Below, piece by piece: positions 45,100-57,352 of a DNA stretch of 64,000 nt; position 1 is the first letter of the stretch; each line of letters starts with the position of its first letter. The stretch spans positions 26,570,637-26,634,636 of the forward strand of contig NC_034414.1 of assembly GCF_002078875.1 (NCBI RefSeq). The letters are read 5' to 3'. The notes below the pieces were generated by a model. That model ran no database searches and was not told the origin of the DNA. It saw nothing but the letters and a program-made list of their open reading frames with translations. Source of the stretch: Numida meleagris (taxonomy: Eukaryota > Chordata > Aves > Galliformes > Numididae). The translations under genes were made by a program, and so were the position numbers.

Positions 45100-46165
45100 G
45101 GAGAAGGGCCGCGAAGCCTGCTAGCACCGGGGTAAGCTGGCGCTGAACTGGGAGCACGGAGCCTGCACGCTCTGCGAGGTGTGAGCACGGCAGCGCCGTG
45201 CGCGCTCGGCTTCCGAATCAGTGCTGCGTGCTCCCTCCCCGCTCTCGGGGATTCCCCTCCTTTCCCGCTCGGAGGAGGGGCAGGGCCCGGCCGCTGCCAG
45301 GACCGACGCGAAATGCCGGCGGGAGCCGCGCTGCGGCTGCGAGGGAGGAGGAGGGCGGGAGAAGGAGGAGGAGTTGAGGAGCCCGGGCCCGGGAGCCTCC
45401 CCGCTTACCGCACTAGGAAGTGACGCTTTCCCTGAGTCCCGGAGAGAAAGAAACAAAGTTTTTTTTTGTGGGCTTTTTTTTTTTTTCTGCTTTTTCTCTT
45501 TCTCGGCGGTCTTTCCTTCTGTTTTTACTCTTTGCAATCTGCAGCCCCGAGGGCGCCCGCCGTACCTCGCAGCGCAGGTGAGGAAGCACGTTTTGTTCCC
45601 TCTCCTGCTTTCGGCGGGTTTATTTTCTTCGCACGAGTTGCTTCCGTTCTCCTGCCATTTTGGAGAGGGGGTGCTTTTCCCGGAGCTTTAATTTTGGGGT
45701 GCCGCTCTGCCTGCGAGCTCCGGCTGCAGGATGAGCTGCACAAGTACCTGTGGCGCCGCCGGGGCCGCGCGGCCCCGCGGGGCCGAGGCCGGGACAGCAG
45801 AGCGGGCTCTGCCGGGCCGCCCGCTGCGGGGGGCCGCGCTCGGGTGCTGAGATGCTCGTCTTTCCCTTGCGGGAGCTTCGCAGGCGCTCGGGGAGCCGCT
45901 CTGCTGCCCGGCTGCAGCGTTGCGCCGAGGATGCGTCTGCGGCTGGGTGAGCCCGTCCGCGCGCGTGGGGTTGCTCGGGCGGGCGGGCAGCTTTGGGCTT
46001 CCCTTTCTGGCTCCGCGTTGGAGCCGGGGCGGCTCCGCGGGCGCCGGGGTCTGCGGGTACTGCACCGCGACTCGGGGCGCTCGGTAAGGAGCGGAGGCTC
46101 GCCGTGTGCGCGAATTGTGTTTCTCGGACGGGTTTTATGCAACGGAGGGGGTGGGGAGGAATTTA
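45100..46165. promoter_or_regulatory. CpG island, promoter of a second gene
   Basis: About 1 kb of very CpG-rich DNA inside AT-rich flanks. It includes a polypurine GGA-rich tract (about 45340-45380), the palindrome CCCGGGCCCGGG (45382-45393), a cgggcgggcgggc run near 45977 and several good splice donors. It is a typical vertebrate CpG-island promoter. A 235-codon open frame (45466-46173) crosses it but is rich in Arg, Gly, Ala and Pro without any recognisable domain. Confidence 0.85.
45440..45577 (+). other. Probable non-coding first exon, MIDEAS candidate
   Basis: The sequence GCAGCGCAG|GTGAGG gives a strong + strand donor after 45577. Others are at 45946 (CTGG|GTGAGC, preceded by an ATG at 45931) and 46083 (CTCG|GTAAGG). 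In human 14q24.3, MIDEAS (ELMSAN1) lies next to PTGR2 in divergent orientation and has a long non-coding 5' part. Distance and direction here fit that gene, but no MIDEAS coding sequence is in the window. The start position is arbitrary. Confidence 0.4.
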
Positions 46166-48663
46166 TTAGGTAATTTCTGAAAATCCAGCGCCCCTAAACA
46201 TACAGCTTTTTCTTTGGCAGCAACTGAAAAGGACTGATTCTTTGCAGTTTACCAGTCAGAGCTGACAATACACCCACGCACGTATGTGAGTGTCTTATAT
46301 AATACTTAGGGTTTTTTTACCAGGCATAAGCGAGGTTTATTTTTGGTTTCTAAAGTCTTATGTGATTGCAGCCTTCAGAATTCAAGAAATATTCTCTCTG
46401 CTCGACAGAGATTTAACTTGGCAGCCTCTTTAAAACAAATAAATCGTTATGGTTGTTACCAAAAAGAAGCTGATTTCATCCTGACTATGGTTTGAGTGCG
46501 GTGGAAGGGCTGTCTGGAGCGAGCAGCAGGCAGTCAGGGGAGGGAAAGAGAGAAAAGAGATATTCTAACGCAGAGACTGGTATTAGGTTGTTTGGAGGGC
46601 GAGACTGCAGTTCCAGGCAGCAACAGCAGCAGCTTTATGACTATGTGTAATTACAGAGTGATTGCATAGGACAGCATTGTTGGAACGAATACGTATGCAT
46701 GGGTCATTGTGCAAGATTTCTGTACTGAACAAAACGTAGATTTGCATTGCAAATGCTAAAATGAGAATTTATTTTGTACTGACCTGCCATGTTCCTCTTT
46801 GACTTCGCTGAAGAATTAGAAGGGGGAAAAAGGAGAAGTGGAGCGAGGCCGATCGTAGAAGTCACAGCTCTGAAATACTCAGCAGAAATGCCACCTGTAG
46901 TGCCTGCAGTCGCAGGGGACACTGCAAGCTGGCTGGATCTGTGGGTTCACTTTTCTGAAGTGATTACGCAGAAAGTGAAAATCAGTCAGGTTCGTTAGTA
47001 GTCCTGCAGGTTTTGTGTAATTCCTGATGTCATCTTTTTTCTTGTTTGCTGGTGTGGGGAAAAAAAGCCTCTGTGCTGAGTTCAGCTGTCTTGTTTGGAA
47101 ATGGAGAGAAGAGCACTGAGGAGAGTTTCTGTGTCAGACCACAAAAAACCACGAGGTTTAAAGTAATGCTAAACTGGACATAAGTTCTGAACATGCTGTT
47201 TCAGCTTAAGTGTTTTTTTATGAAAAGTTGCATATTGCTTAGTGATCTTGCTGGCAGTGAAAGCTGATAGGGAGGACAAGGCGTTGGGAGTGTGCTACAA
47301 ACACAGCAGAAGCAAGCTTTTTTGACTGAGACTTTGAAAGATCATCAAAATGGTGGGCAAAGTTATTGTGGATACAAATAAGTGTACCTAAGATTGTTTT
47401 TTTTCAGGGGTACTGGTTACCTGTAATTTCCATCAGGTTAATTTTGTTTTGGAAGTCCTTGGGATCTATTAAACATCTGATCCAAAAGATTTCAAGTCTG
47501 GCATTCAGAAATTTGCCTCTCCAGGATAAGAGAAGATTTTCTGAAAATGTTGTCTTTAGCAGTCATTGCCGAGGACTAAAAGAATGCTGGGAAGGCTTGT
47601 TTTGAGCACTACGATGGAAAGTGCTATAAAAATGGAAAGTTGCTTTAAAATTTCTTGGTATTCCATTAGAACATGCTATTTTAGTTGAACACAGATTGTC
47701 TTACTACTGTTAGTTTCCTCAGATTGCCAACTAAATGCTTTGTGTCAACTATATGCAACTTTGCTAATGAAGAATATAATGATGTGCTAAAGCTGTTTGT
47801 TTTGCTTTGCTTTTTTTTTTTTTCTTCTTCTCTCTGGCAAGTGGCTAATTAACCACAACACTGGACTTATCACTTGACAAATCTAGTTTTATAGTGATCC
47901 TTCTGTAACTTTAATGGAACACTTTATTTTAATACAAAACAAGCAGATAGCAAATACCTTTTAATTTTGCATTATTTTGCATTATTATGGTGCTCTATTT
48001 GTAGATTTTTTTCTTTGTATTGTTCTTCATGTCTTGACTGACTTACATATACGTCATCCCTGGTGTTCTAATATCAGTGGCTTCTGGGGAAAACCCAGAA
48101 TTGTGCTTAAGTGTTCCTTAAATCATTTGTGGTAGTGATGCAATGTAGTCATTCTTTATGTTAGCTTTTGCTTTCCACAGTTTAAGTGGTTTGAGAAAAT
48201 ATTTCCGGCCAGGATTCTTTGGACTTCTATACAAATGAGGAGATAACTTTTACATCTGTGAGTTGTCCTGTGGTACTTGGGGGAATTAGTCGTAGACATG
48301 TGTTTATTGGCTATTTGTGAAAGGAAGCTTAGCCATGCTAGCCTTTACCCCACCAAAGTGCATGAGAAAAGTAGTAGTATGAAATGATGAGGTCTGTAGT
48401 GAGGTATGAGCCTTCCAAGAGCCTACATACTCATTCCAGAGGTTAACATATGCTTCTGCATTTTCATTCTTACTGTCACCCATATGTGGTAGCTGCAGAA
48501 CTGCAGAAGATACTTTCAAGTCTATGATGCTATTCTGCCGAGCTGCCAGGGAGTCCTTTTTAAGGTGCCTCAGTGGAGGACCTCCGCCACTCATTGCAAG
48601 CAGCCACCTTGGGGGCGGGAGTAGTGGGTGTGGTGTAAGGGAAGGGGCTCAGGAGTGTAGGGA

Positions 48664-48745
48664 GGCAAATGGCTACTATGAATCAGAACGGCGATTTGTA
48701 TAGCCCGTGGTCCTGTCTCCGAAGGTAGGAGGGACTACTACGCAT
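48664..48745 (-). mobile_element. Ancient CR1-like LINE 3' tail
   Basis: On the minus strand cttcggagacaggaccacgg, gctatac, ttctgattcatagtagccat match in order the 3' end known from reptilian CR1 elements (ggagacaggatactgggcta, ggtctgacccagtatggcca). It is much diverged and short, and older than the terminal type seen at 63.75 kb. Identity is from recall. Confidence 0.55.
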
Positions 48746-51700
48746 TTCAGCAATTCTTGGGGAATTTCTAGTCAAGAAATTTTTCTGGTGTTCTCTTGAG
48801 CTTAGGCAAATATTTAGCAGCTGCTTTTGTGACCTACTGATCAAATCGTGGATTTAGGATATTGAGAGTACTCATATCAGGGATAAGACAATACTGGTTT
48901 TTAAGGGGAAAAAAAAAAGGCATTGTGTGACATCTTAGTATTGGTTACATTAAATTACAGCTTATGCTGAAATCAAATGCTGTAAGTGTGTGCATTGTTT
49001 CCAGTGCAGTGAGTTGTATTCCAAGTGACATAAAAGGAGAGGGAAACTACTCAGTGTTCATCATACAAAATGTTGGTGGGGGCAGAAGGCAAGCGTTCAA
49101 GTTTTGCAACACGTGTCCAGAAAGCTGGCAAATTCTGGCACGGGCAAGCTGAGGCTAATGAGTCAGCTTCCAAATGGAAGACTTGTCACTGAGCAATTTG
49201 TAAATGGGAAGGACGTGTTGCTAATTCAAGGAAATATCATCCTTAGCACCTCCCCTAATAAATGGAATAGAGTGGCACAGAGCTATCCGTCAGAGGGGAG
49301 TTGTTTGTGCTTGAATCATGTGTTCTCTCTAGTGCGATTTCAGCATTCAGACCAACAAACCCATGTCGTGCGATGTGTAGATCCATGAAAGAGGTGATTG
49401 CTCAAGCAATAATTTAAATCTTTGCATTGCATGCCAGCAGCTTGCATGCCGTGTGAAAGCTCCTTGGCAGCTACAGCAGCTCCCAGTGCACGAATGGCAT
49501 GTGTTTCCAGCACGAGGCTGCTCAATAGGTGCTATGCAACATTTTGCATAACTTCTGTTTCAAATGATCTCCAACTGTAGCCATTCTAGAGTGCTCTGCT
49601 GATCAACTCAAGCAGCTGAAAAATACACAAATTGTTATGAGAAAGAGCTATATACTTCTCACTGGAAAAAAATGTGAATGTATGCTTTTGGCCTGAAGCC
49701 AACATTCAAGTATTCAGGAGCAAATGAGCAAATGGGGATGCAGAAATAAATGTTGCAATTTAATTATTTGCTTTTCTATATTGATGCTTTTTATCAAGTT
49801 GGGTGCAGCTTAACCTCTTTCATTTCTATGCCTGAATTAATATAATCCACTATATACAGTATGGAATGTGTACGGATAGGTATTCTTTGAAATTCATATC
49901 TTTAAAAAAATGGATATTCATTTTCAGCACGAATTATGTGCATACTTTTTTTTTTTTTTGCATTGACAGCTGCAGCTGCTGTTGATTAAGAAGTTAAAAA
50001 CTGGGGAAAAGCAAAATTTGACGGGGTAGCAAAGTGGTTGGTATTTTTATTTATTTATTGAACAGCATCTTGAAAGACCTGCAGCAAAACATGGAATAAA
50101 ACTTCTTGTAGTCTTCAGATTCTGAGAAACTTTGCAATTTTCTATATTGTTTGACTTAAGTACTGGTGAAGATTGAAACAAAATGCCATTAATGAAGCAG
50201 TGAACTAAGAAACAGTTTTAATACATTTTCTCACTTTACTGCTTTGTTACATGTTCAGCATTGGCATAGAAAGAGAAAACAACTGGAAACAAGTCAGTAT
50301 TCAGACCTTACTTCTTCTTTGCTATATACTATCTTTGCACGTGGAAACTGGTTCTCAGTTTCTTGGCCTTCCTCAGCACTAGTAGGAGAGGCTATATTTG
50401 CATAATATGTATAGATACATCCTCTTTGTCATATTTATTTTGGGAAGATAAATTGTATTTGTTTGTGTATTTATGCATGCACACAAACTGTTGATATATG
50501 CTCTTAAATTTCTCATCATCTCATAACTCAGTTTTGCTGAGAACAGATGTTTCTTTTTTTTCTGTGGTGTTATAGAGTACAGTTTGTAAAGAAAAGCTTG
50601 AATATCTTTCTTGTTAACCTTAATTTATTGTTTAATTGTGTTTGGTATTGTTACTGGTATAGCGACCAAGACATGCATTAGTTTTGACTGCAAGGATTGT
50701 TCTTATCTTTTTATCAAGAACATTTAACTGAGAAGACTATAAAATACTGATTTGGCTTACAGTTTGGATGTGGTGAGGAGTTGTATGGTTAATTCCCAGC
50801 TACTAGATCAGCTGCATCACTTCACTGTGGGTAAACTGGAATCTGTTTTCTGAAGCTGTGCTGTGGGGCACTAAACCTGTCCAAATGCTCATCACCTTGT
50901 CAGTGGTGTGTGTTGTGATAGTTCCAGAATTCTGAATAATCTCAAAATTGCTACTTTATGGCATAGTGATGTTGTGTGATTTCAAACTTTATGTAATCAT
51001 GTAAGCTTAGGTGTGCAATCTCATCTGCTGTTTCTATGTGTATTTGCGATTCCTTGAGCATCTCCTTTTGGACTCCTACTTCTGTTTTTTAGCATTCTGT
51101 CATAAAATATATTATTTAGGGTTTTACAATAACATGAATCAACTATTCTTGCAGTTTCACAGTATCCTTAACCATTCCAGTTCTTGATCTTGACTAGGTA
51201 ACTTCAGATATTGAAAAGTAAAACAAAGTGCTGCATGTTAAATATATCCTTAGGATTTTACTTGTGGGGTTTTTTTTGTTTTTTTTTTTGGCATTAAAAT
51301 TGTCTTATTTTCAGGCTTTGTTTCTTCCTATGTAATGTATTGCTCATTCTTTCAAGCACTTCCTGAAAAGTGAAGTTTGCTACGTTTGAGGGAAATTACG
51401 ACCTTTGGGTAGAGAGAAATTTATGAAGTATTTTCCTGTTTTTTTAAATTGGTTTCATACCATTTCAGAACAAAATCCTAGCACTACCAAATCCCTGGTG
51501 AGAAGGAAGAGAGCCACAACCCTGTGGCATTCCGATTGCCATGATGATAATTTAACATGCCAAAGATGTTCATGTATATGTGAAACTGGCAGTGAAAAAT
51601 GACTGTTCTTATCATTTAGTTTCATTTCACAGCTTAGAAAATTCCAAGCTGAGCTGTTGTTATTGAACCTTTTTTGTTTGTTTGTTAAATTCTAGGTGCT

Positions 51701-52649
51701 ATCCTGCATGTGACATGCTAAATGTTAGGAATATTTGTAATAGAATCTTCTTTACATTGAATTAAAATTGTTAATTTATTTGAAATATTTGTTTATTGGA
51801 AAGCTATTGATTTTTTTTTTCCCCAAATTTTTAGAAAATATATATTTCAAATATATACATGAGTAAATCATGTAGTCTTTCTCCAACAAAATTTGTTCAA
51901 TAAGTATGTTTTAATGGATGTTGACATGCTGGAGGAGGAATATATGAATATACTATGAATGAAAGCTAGGAATTAAAATACATTACTGCATTCTTTCTAT
52001 TACCAGAGTTCAAATTGTCGTCCTTGGGTATTTGGAAAGCCTTTTGGACATAAAGGGTGTTCTTGCAAGTAAACAGTTGAGCGAAGTGTTGCATTTGTTT
52101 ACGGGCTTTATTTTTTCTAATTCAATTTCAATATTTAAGTGATCTTTATTACTATGGTTTTTTTAAATATATGCAAGTATACAAAACACATATAGAAACT
52201 TCTCTCCTACTGAAGGTTGAGGGCTGTTTTTACTCTTTACCTTTTTTGCTTTAACACTATTCATTCTTCGGTGAAAGTGAAATATTTCAGGTATGACACT
52301 AGCTGACTTATTTTGCTCTTACTGCAGTTTTTTTCCCTTAGAAAATGTTGTTCTGTAGTAAAATACTCCTTTACTGCTGAAGAATGTAGAACTCCTTATA
52401 TACGATTCATTTTAGATCTCAATTTGTGATGCAAAAAAGAGTAAACATTTGACATACTGAGGTAATAAGAACCTAGGAAGGTTGGAATGCATGATACTTG
52501 CTCTTGGGTTATACACTTAAGTGAATAATGGGCTGCCTTACAACCAACTTAACTGAAGTCAGTGCTTGGTAATTTTTTCTTTAAAAAATGAACAAATCTT
52601 ATGTGAATAAGACTTGAAGTTTTTCATTTTCATAAATTAACATAGTTAG

Positions 52650-52730
52650 CTTACCTTTACAAACAGGAAATTAAGAAACACAGAGCTTTGTTCAGAAAAT
52701 AAATAAAAAGTAGATTTGAATCCTTGTGTT
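52650..52730 (-). repeat. MIR SINE relic, antisense
   Basis: On + it reads tttacaaacaggaaattaag, aaacacagagc, then gatttgaatcc. This is the order of the reverse MIR consensus (tttacagatgaggaaactga, ggcacagagagg, gggattcgaaccc), with the middle decayed. Confidence 0.5.
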
Positions 52731-54317
52731 GTAAAGTTTTCTTCTACAGCTGGATGAACACTTAAATAACAACCGCTACTGTTAATAAGTTGCATACTGA
52801 AAGATTCAGTTTCCTCATTCAGGCAGCCTGTCCTGGCATTTTAAGACAGGCTACCCTGCCTGCTTGCACGTGTATTCAAAGATGCATGTTTTTTGTTTGT
52901 TTGCCTAAGAGTGACATAAGCACACTTGTACAAAATTGTGCAGCACAGGAAGCAAACAAATGAAAAATTTGGGCATGCTGGTCATGAAGGAGCAAAGCAT
53001 CCTCTAAAAAAGACAAAAGAGCGTAATTCAGAGACCTTTCACTGGCCTTCGGGCTGTACTGATGATTTTTAACTAGTTTGTGGGTACCTTCACAAGGCAT
53101 CTCAGTCAGAGATGTAATTAGGCAAGTATGAGAGCAAAGGCAGTGGCCCAAATACTTGCCAACATGAACAATTTCTTGGCCACATGGGTGGGAATAGGTG
53201 CTTAAAGAGGCAGACAGCTTATCCGATGTTTGGAGTTGGTAGTAAAGCACATGTTGGCAAGGTGCTGCTTCTTTTGTGTAGAATGTCACTGGGTTAGATG
53301 ATGTGTAACAGCAAACGAGAAAGCTCCAGTGTTCAAACCGGTTCACACGTGAGTTGGCCAAAAGGCAGCGATGCCACTGATGTTTTCAGCAACTCTCTGT
53401 TCTCTAATGCAGAAAAATAATTTGCTAAGGAACAAAATATTCAGGTTTTCTCTAGTCTCCTGCTGAAAATTTGAGCAGAAATCTGCTGATGAATGCTTGT
53501 GAGAATAATTCAAATCTTTCAGTTAGCTAGATAGGCTGCTTCTCCTGCTCTTTACATCATGAGAGCTAATTAAGAAGACTGCACCTAATTCTCGGCTTTA
53601 TTACAGATAAATTCGCAGTTACGCTATTTTTCTTTCAGGTTCTGTGCCAATATAGTTTTACTGAAGCTTTGTGCCGTTTTAGTTTGAGTAATATGTAACA
53701 AAAGTGTGGACTACACTTAGACCTTTAGGTGATCTATAGATAACCCTTTTGTTGAAAGCAAATTTGAGAATCTGAACTGTTAGTGAAGGTTGCAGTGCTG
53801 TGATTGATTGTACAAGTACTTCTTATGGAGACCCATTTGCAGGAATGCAGCCTAGAAATTGAAGTTAGAGAGTGCTTTCTAATGTTAAAATTGGGTTAAA
53901 ATGTTTAAGAAACAGCAGCCATACTCCTACCAAGAAGTCCAATGGCTAATGGCCTTTAAAAATCTCAACTAAAATCTTACTCTTGATCTCTTATCAGCCC
54001 CAAGTGCTTTTAGTGCTTTATCTCCTAGTTTGAATAGTGTTAACAACAGGTGGCTGGAGGGATGGGGAAGTGTTTGCATTCATCATTCCATTGAGACTTT
54101 TATCCGTCTGTAGATGCAATGAGGTGCCTATACTGAAACTGAAATAGTCAGCAGTGAGGAGCATGTACTTGGAACCTAGACAAGCGTGCTCTTTGCCCTG
54201 ACCTGAAATACCACTAGGTCTTCCAGTCATGGAACTTGCTGGTTCTAATACGTGAGTCTACACATTTACAAGCTGTTGGGCAACTATGAGCAAAAACAAA
54301 CAGAGTTGAAAGAGAAG

Positions 54318-54376
54318 GCAAAAAAAAAAAAAAGAAGAAGAAAAAAAACAACAACCCAACAACAACAAAAAAACAA
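54318..54376. repeat. A-rich simple repeat with AAC/AAG units
   Basis: A long A run passes into aagaagaag, then acaacaacccaacaacaac and a further A run. It is low-complexity and may be the decayed A tail of a retroposon, though no body is recognisable next to it. Confidence 0.7.
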
Positions 54377-57305
54377 GTGAAAAACAACCCTCTGTGCAAT
54401 GAGAAGATGCTATCTGACACTATAGAACTTGCAGCAAAACTGTTTCTTGCTTTCGCCCTTTCTTGCAATCTCACTGCTGACAGTAGTTTACATTATTTGT
54501 GCCTTGTTATCATCCTTCTAATTTTAAGGCAGGTAATTGCCTTCCTAATGTGCTAACAAAGGGGCTACAGAGCCATGCTCTGACCTAGCCAGTAATGGCA
54601 TAATGCCACCAGTAGGGATGTAGGCTCTGCTGCACCCAGAGGAGCTAATTGCTGGGGTCCTTTTGTGGGGAAGGTGTAATATGGGAGTCTGAATTTGCAG
54701 TTGCCATTGCTGTTCATTGTTGCCAGCAAGTTTTGTGCAGGGGTCACACCCCCTCACTCCCACTGTTTGAGAAGAGGGAGTTGGTTGTGTTCCTCAGAAA
54801 AGGCCATAGGCTCCCTCTGTTAAACCCAAGAGTTTGTGCTGTGCGCTGCCGGTGGACAGTGGCACCTAAGCCTTAGGTAGTATAGCAACTCATTTTCATT
54901 CATGTGAGTGTTTGCACGTAGTTTGCACATGGGCCCTTTTGACTGGAATTTCTCTGTACATATTGGTTAAAAGGCTAGTTTTCTGTTTCCTGAGAGACAC
55001 TTGGTCCCTTCGTGTGTGTTATAGAAATATGTGATGTGGAACTGAGACTTCTGTGTGAGTAACCTAGCCAGGTTACTCATGCAGTTTTAAATCAGGTTGT
55101 CAGCGAACAGAACAATTACCTCTATGGTTCTGTGCACTTGGGTGATTTGTCTGGTTCCTATGCTGAGGTTTTTTTCTTGTTTCACAGTTGTGTAACTTTG
55201 GCAGCGTCATCAAAAATGCTAAAGATAGAAGAAACGGAAGAGGCTGATCAGCTTTCTCCTTTAGTGCTTGGTTCTGGGACGTTTTTTCCAAGATTATTTT
55301 AAACCTATCAGCTGCTGTGTTAGGTTTTCATTGTGAAGATGAACAGAACTCAGTTTTGCTTTGTGTTTTAAAAGTATTCTTAAGAAAGCAGTTCCTTTAA
55401 GTGACTTCTTTTTATGAGAGAAAAGCACAGTTTGGAGGTGGTATTCTGTGTTTAATGACAGCTATAGCTGAGTTATTGTAAGTGGCAGAGTTTGTTTGGC
55501 AAAATTGTTCTAGGTCGAGTCTGGAACGCCTGACTGTTTTCAAATACCCACCTGAACCGTACAGTTTAGATGCATAGAAGGGAATGTGAAAACCAAATGA
55601 CATCTTCAGTTACTCAACTAGTTTATTTTTGGGAGCTGATGAATTGGCAGGACATAGTGACCCTGTGTGAAGGGGACAAGTGTAAGGACTTTGAATGCAG
55701 TAAACTTGGTGAATATTTTATTGAGTTACTCGCTACTGCATCTTTGTGGCAACTTTAATGGGGATTTTAACCCTTTGCTTTCCCACTGGGTATTTTTGCG
55801 TGGTGTTGATAAATTTTCATGAAAATGTGATACCACTATGCAAACAAGAAAACTGTGTCACATGCAACACAGCATATTTGAAGAATAGTAGGCTATCTTG
55901 TTTGAAAAAGGGGAGAACAAAATCGTTTAGGTGGTAGACTGCTATTTTGTAACCCCTTACTAAGGTTCAAACCTTCCTAGGGAATAGCTGTAGCATGGAT
56001 TTGAAATTGGTCCTGGGTACAAACTGCTGCAAAGTGGAAAAGACAGAGCTGTCTTGCACACAAGTACTATTGGATTGCAAGCAAGGAGAGAAGTACTCAC
56101 TATGCAGAAAAGCACAGTTGTATTTTGTATGTCGTTGATGCAGCTTTTTCACCGTGGCTATACATCACAGCAAACAGGATCAAAAAGTGACAGTAACAAC
56201 TGTGAAGTCTTGCAGAAATGTTGCCCTTCCTATTATAAGTTCTCATCCCATGGATGACTTGCACAGAGCTATTACTGCTTAGCATAAAACGTAAGAAAGA
56301 CTATGAACAAGAAAGCTTCCTTGTAGTGTGATCCTCCTGGCTGCTGCTGCAGTCCTTGTGTGGAGGACTGATACAAGGTCGCATGGAGTTTATTCTGGAT
56401 GAAAATTGGATTTATTCTGGCCTTTAATATTCTGTTCTCTTATGCTGTCAGAAATTCTCAACTATGCTGTCAGTTTAACTGAAAATTTCTTTATTATTTG
56501 AAATAAGTTACTTCAGAGTACATTGCGGATAGCGTTACTTGCAGTTGTCTTAATGAACACGCCTTGAACTTTTCATTACTCTTAGTCACCCCATCTCCCT
56601 TTGCTCATACAATTCACTGTGGTCTCATAGCAGCATTTTAGATTTTCTTGCAAATGCTGAATTTTGGGAACAGATGACTTAGCAATCACTTTGATGGAAA
56701 GAACCACTGATTTGATTTTTCTGTGTTATTGCAAAAAAAAATTTAGAAACGGCAGCAGCTGGAGAAATAAAGCAAAGGTTAACACTTGGCGTGCTGAGTG
56801 GACTTCTGTAGTCTGTTTTGCTTTAAAGCATTTACATGAATAATTCTTTTCTTTTAATAAGAAAGATTTGAAAAGTTCCATATTATGTGCAGAACGATGT
56901 CAGCTGTCAGCTTATCTGTTCAGCAAGAGTCCTTAACTACTATTAAATACGGTTGCTGGAAAAAAATGTCTTCATTCTCACGTCTTAATTGAAGGCAGTG
57001 ATGATTTTTTCTTGGTAGAATATTTTTTTTCTAAAGCGTGTATTATATATTTGAGTTAATTTTTCTTCTCCATATCCTCAGAGCTACTTTTAACTTAATT
57101 TTAATAAATCTATAACTTCCTCACTTGCACAGCATTTTAGTTTAGCTGTTCCTAGATTCAGGAATAAAAGCTTTCTTTGTCACAGTAGCTTTTAAAAATA
57201 AAATAAAAATTCTGCTGAAAGATATTTTAATCTGTTTTCTCCCCTCTGTAGATCACTTTACATGAAGATTTGAATTATTACAAATAGCTTGTTAGTTAAA
57301 CATAT

Positions 57306-57352
57306 ATTTATATGATGTGTATATATATATATATAATGTGTATATATTCATG
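57306..57352. repeat. TA/TG microsatellite
   Basis: Alternating TA and TG dinucleotides, with about eight uninterrupted TA units in the middle, and tatgtat on both sides. Confidence 0.85.

Larger units (their letters stand above)
32700..45100. other. Non-coding interval between two CpG islands
   Basis: About 12.4 kb of AT-rich DNA separating the PTGR2 promoter from the next CpG island. It holds a degraded CR1 (41590-42365), a MIR relic (44196-44290) and simple tracts such as a short CA run near 40998 and a C run near 43675. Open frames up to 118 codons occur (for example 32797-33153 and 34824-35156, both -), but none shows a recognisable family, codon bias or splice context. If the neighbours are divergent genes, this is shared upstream regulatory DNA. 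Confidence 0.6.

Noticed and set aside
45466..46173. 235-codon open frame on + (and a 205-codon one on - at 45525-46142) in the 45-kb CpG island
   Set aside because: Stops are rare in very GC-rich DNA. Both strands are open at once, the products are low-complexity Arg/Gly/Ala/Pro, several good splice donors cut the frame, and no domain is recognisable.
48669..48725. Short ATG-started exon with donor-like GTAGGA
   Set aside because: The minus strand matches the end of an ancient CR1 LINE, so the exon look is probably accidental.
52705..52725. Possible tRNA B box (gatttgaatcc)
   Set aside because: No A box or cloverleaf lies upstream; the motif belongs to an antisense MIR, which derives from a tRNA promoter.
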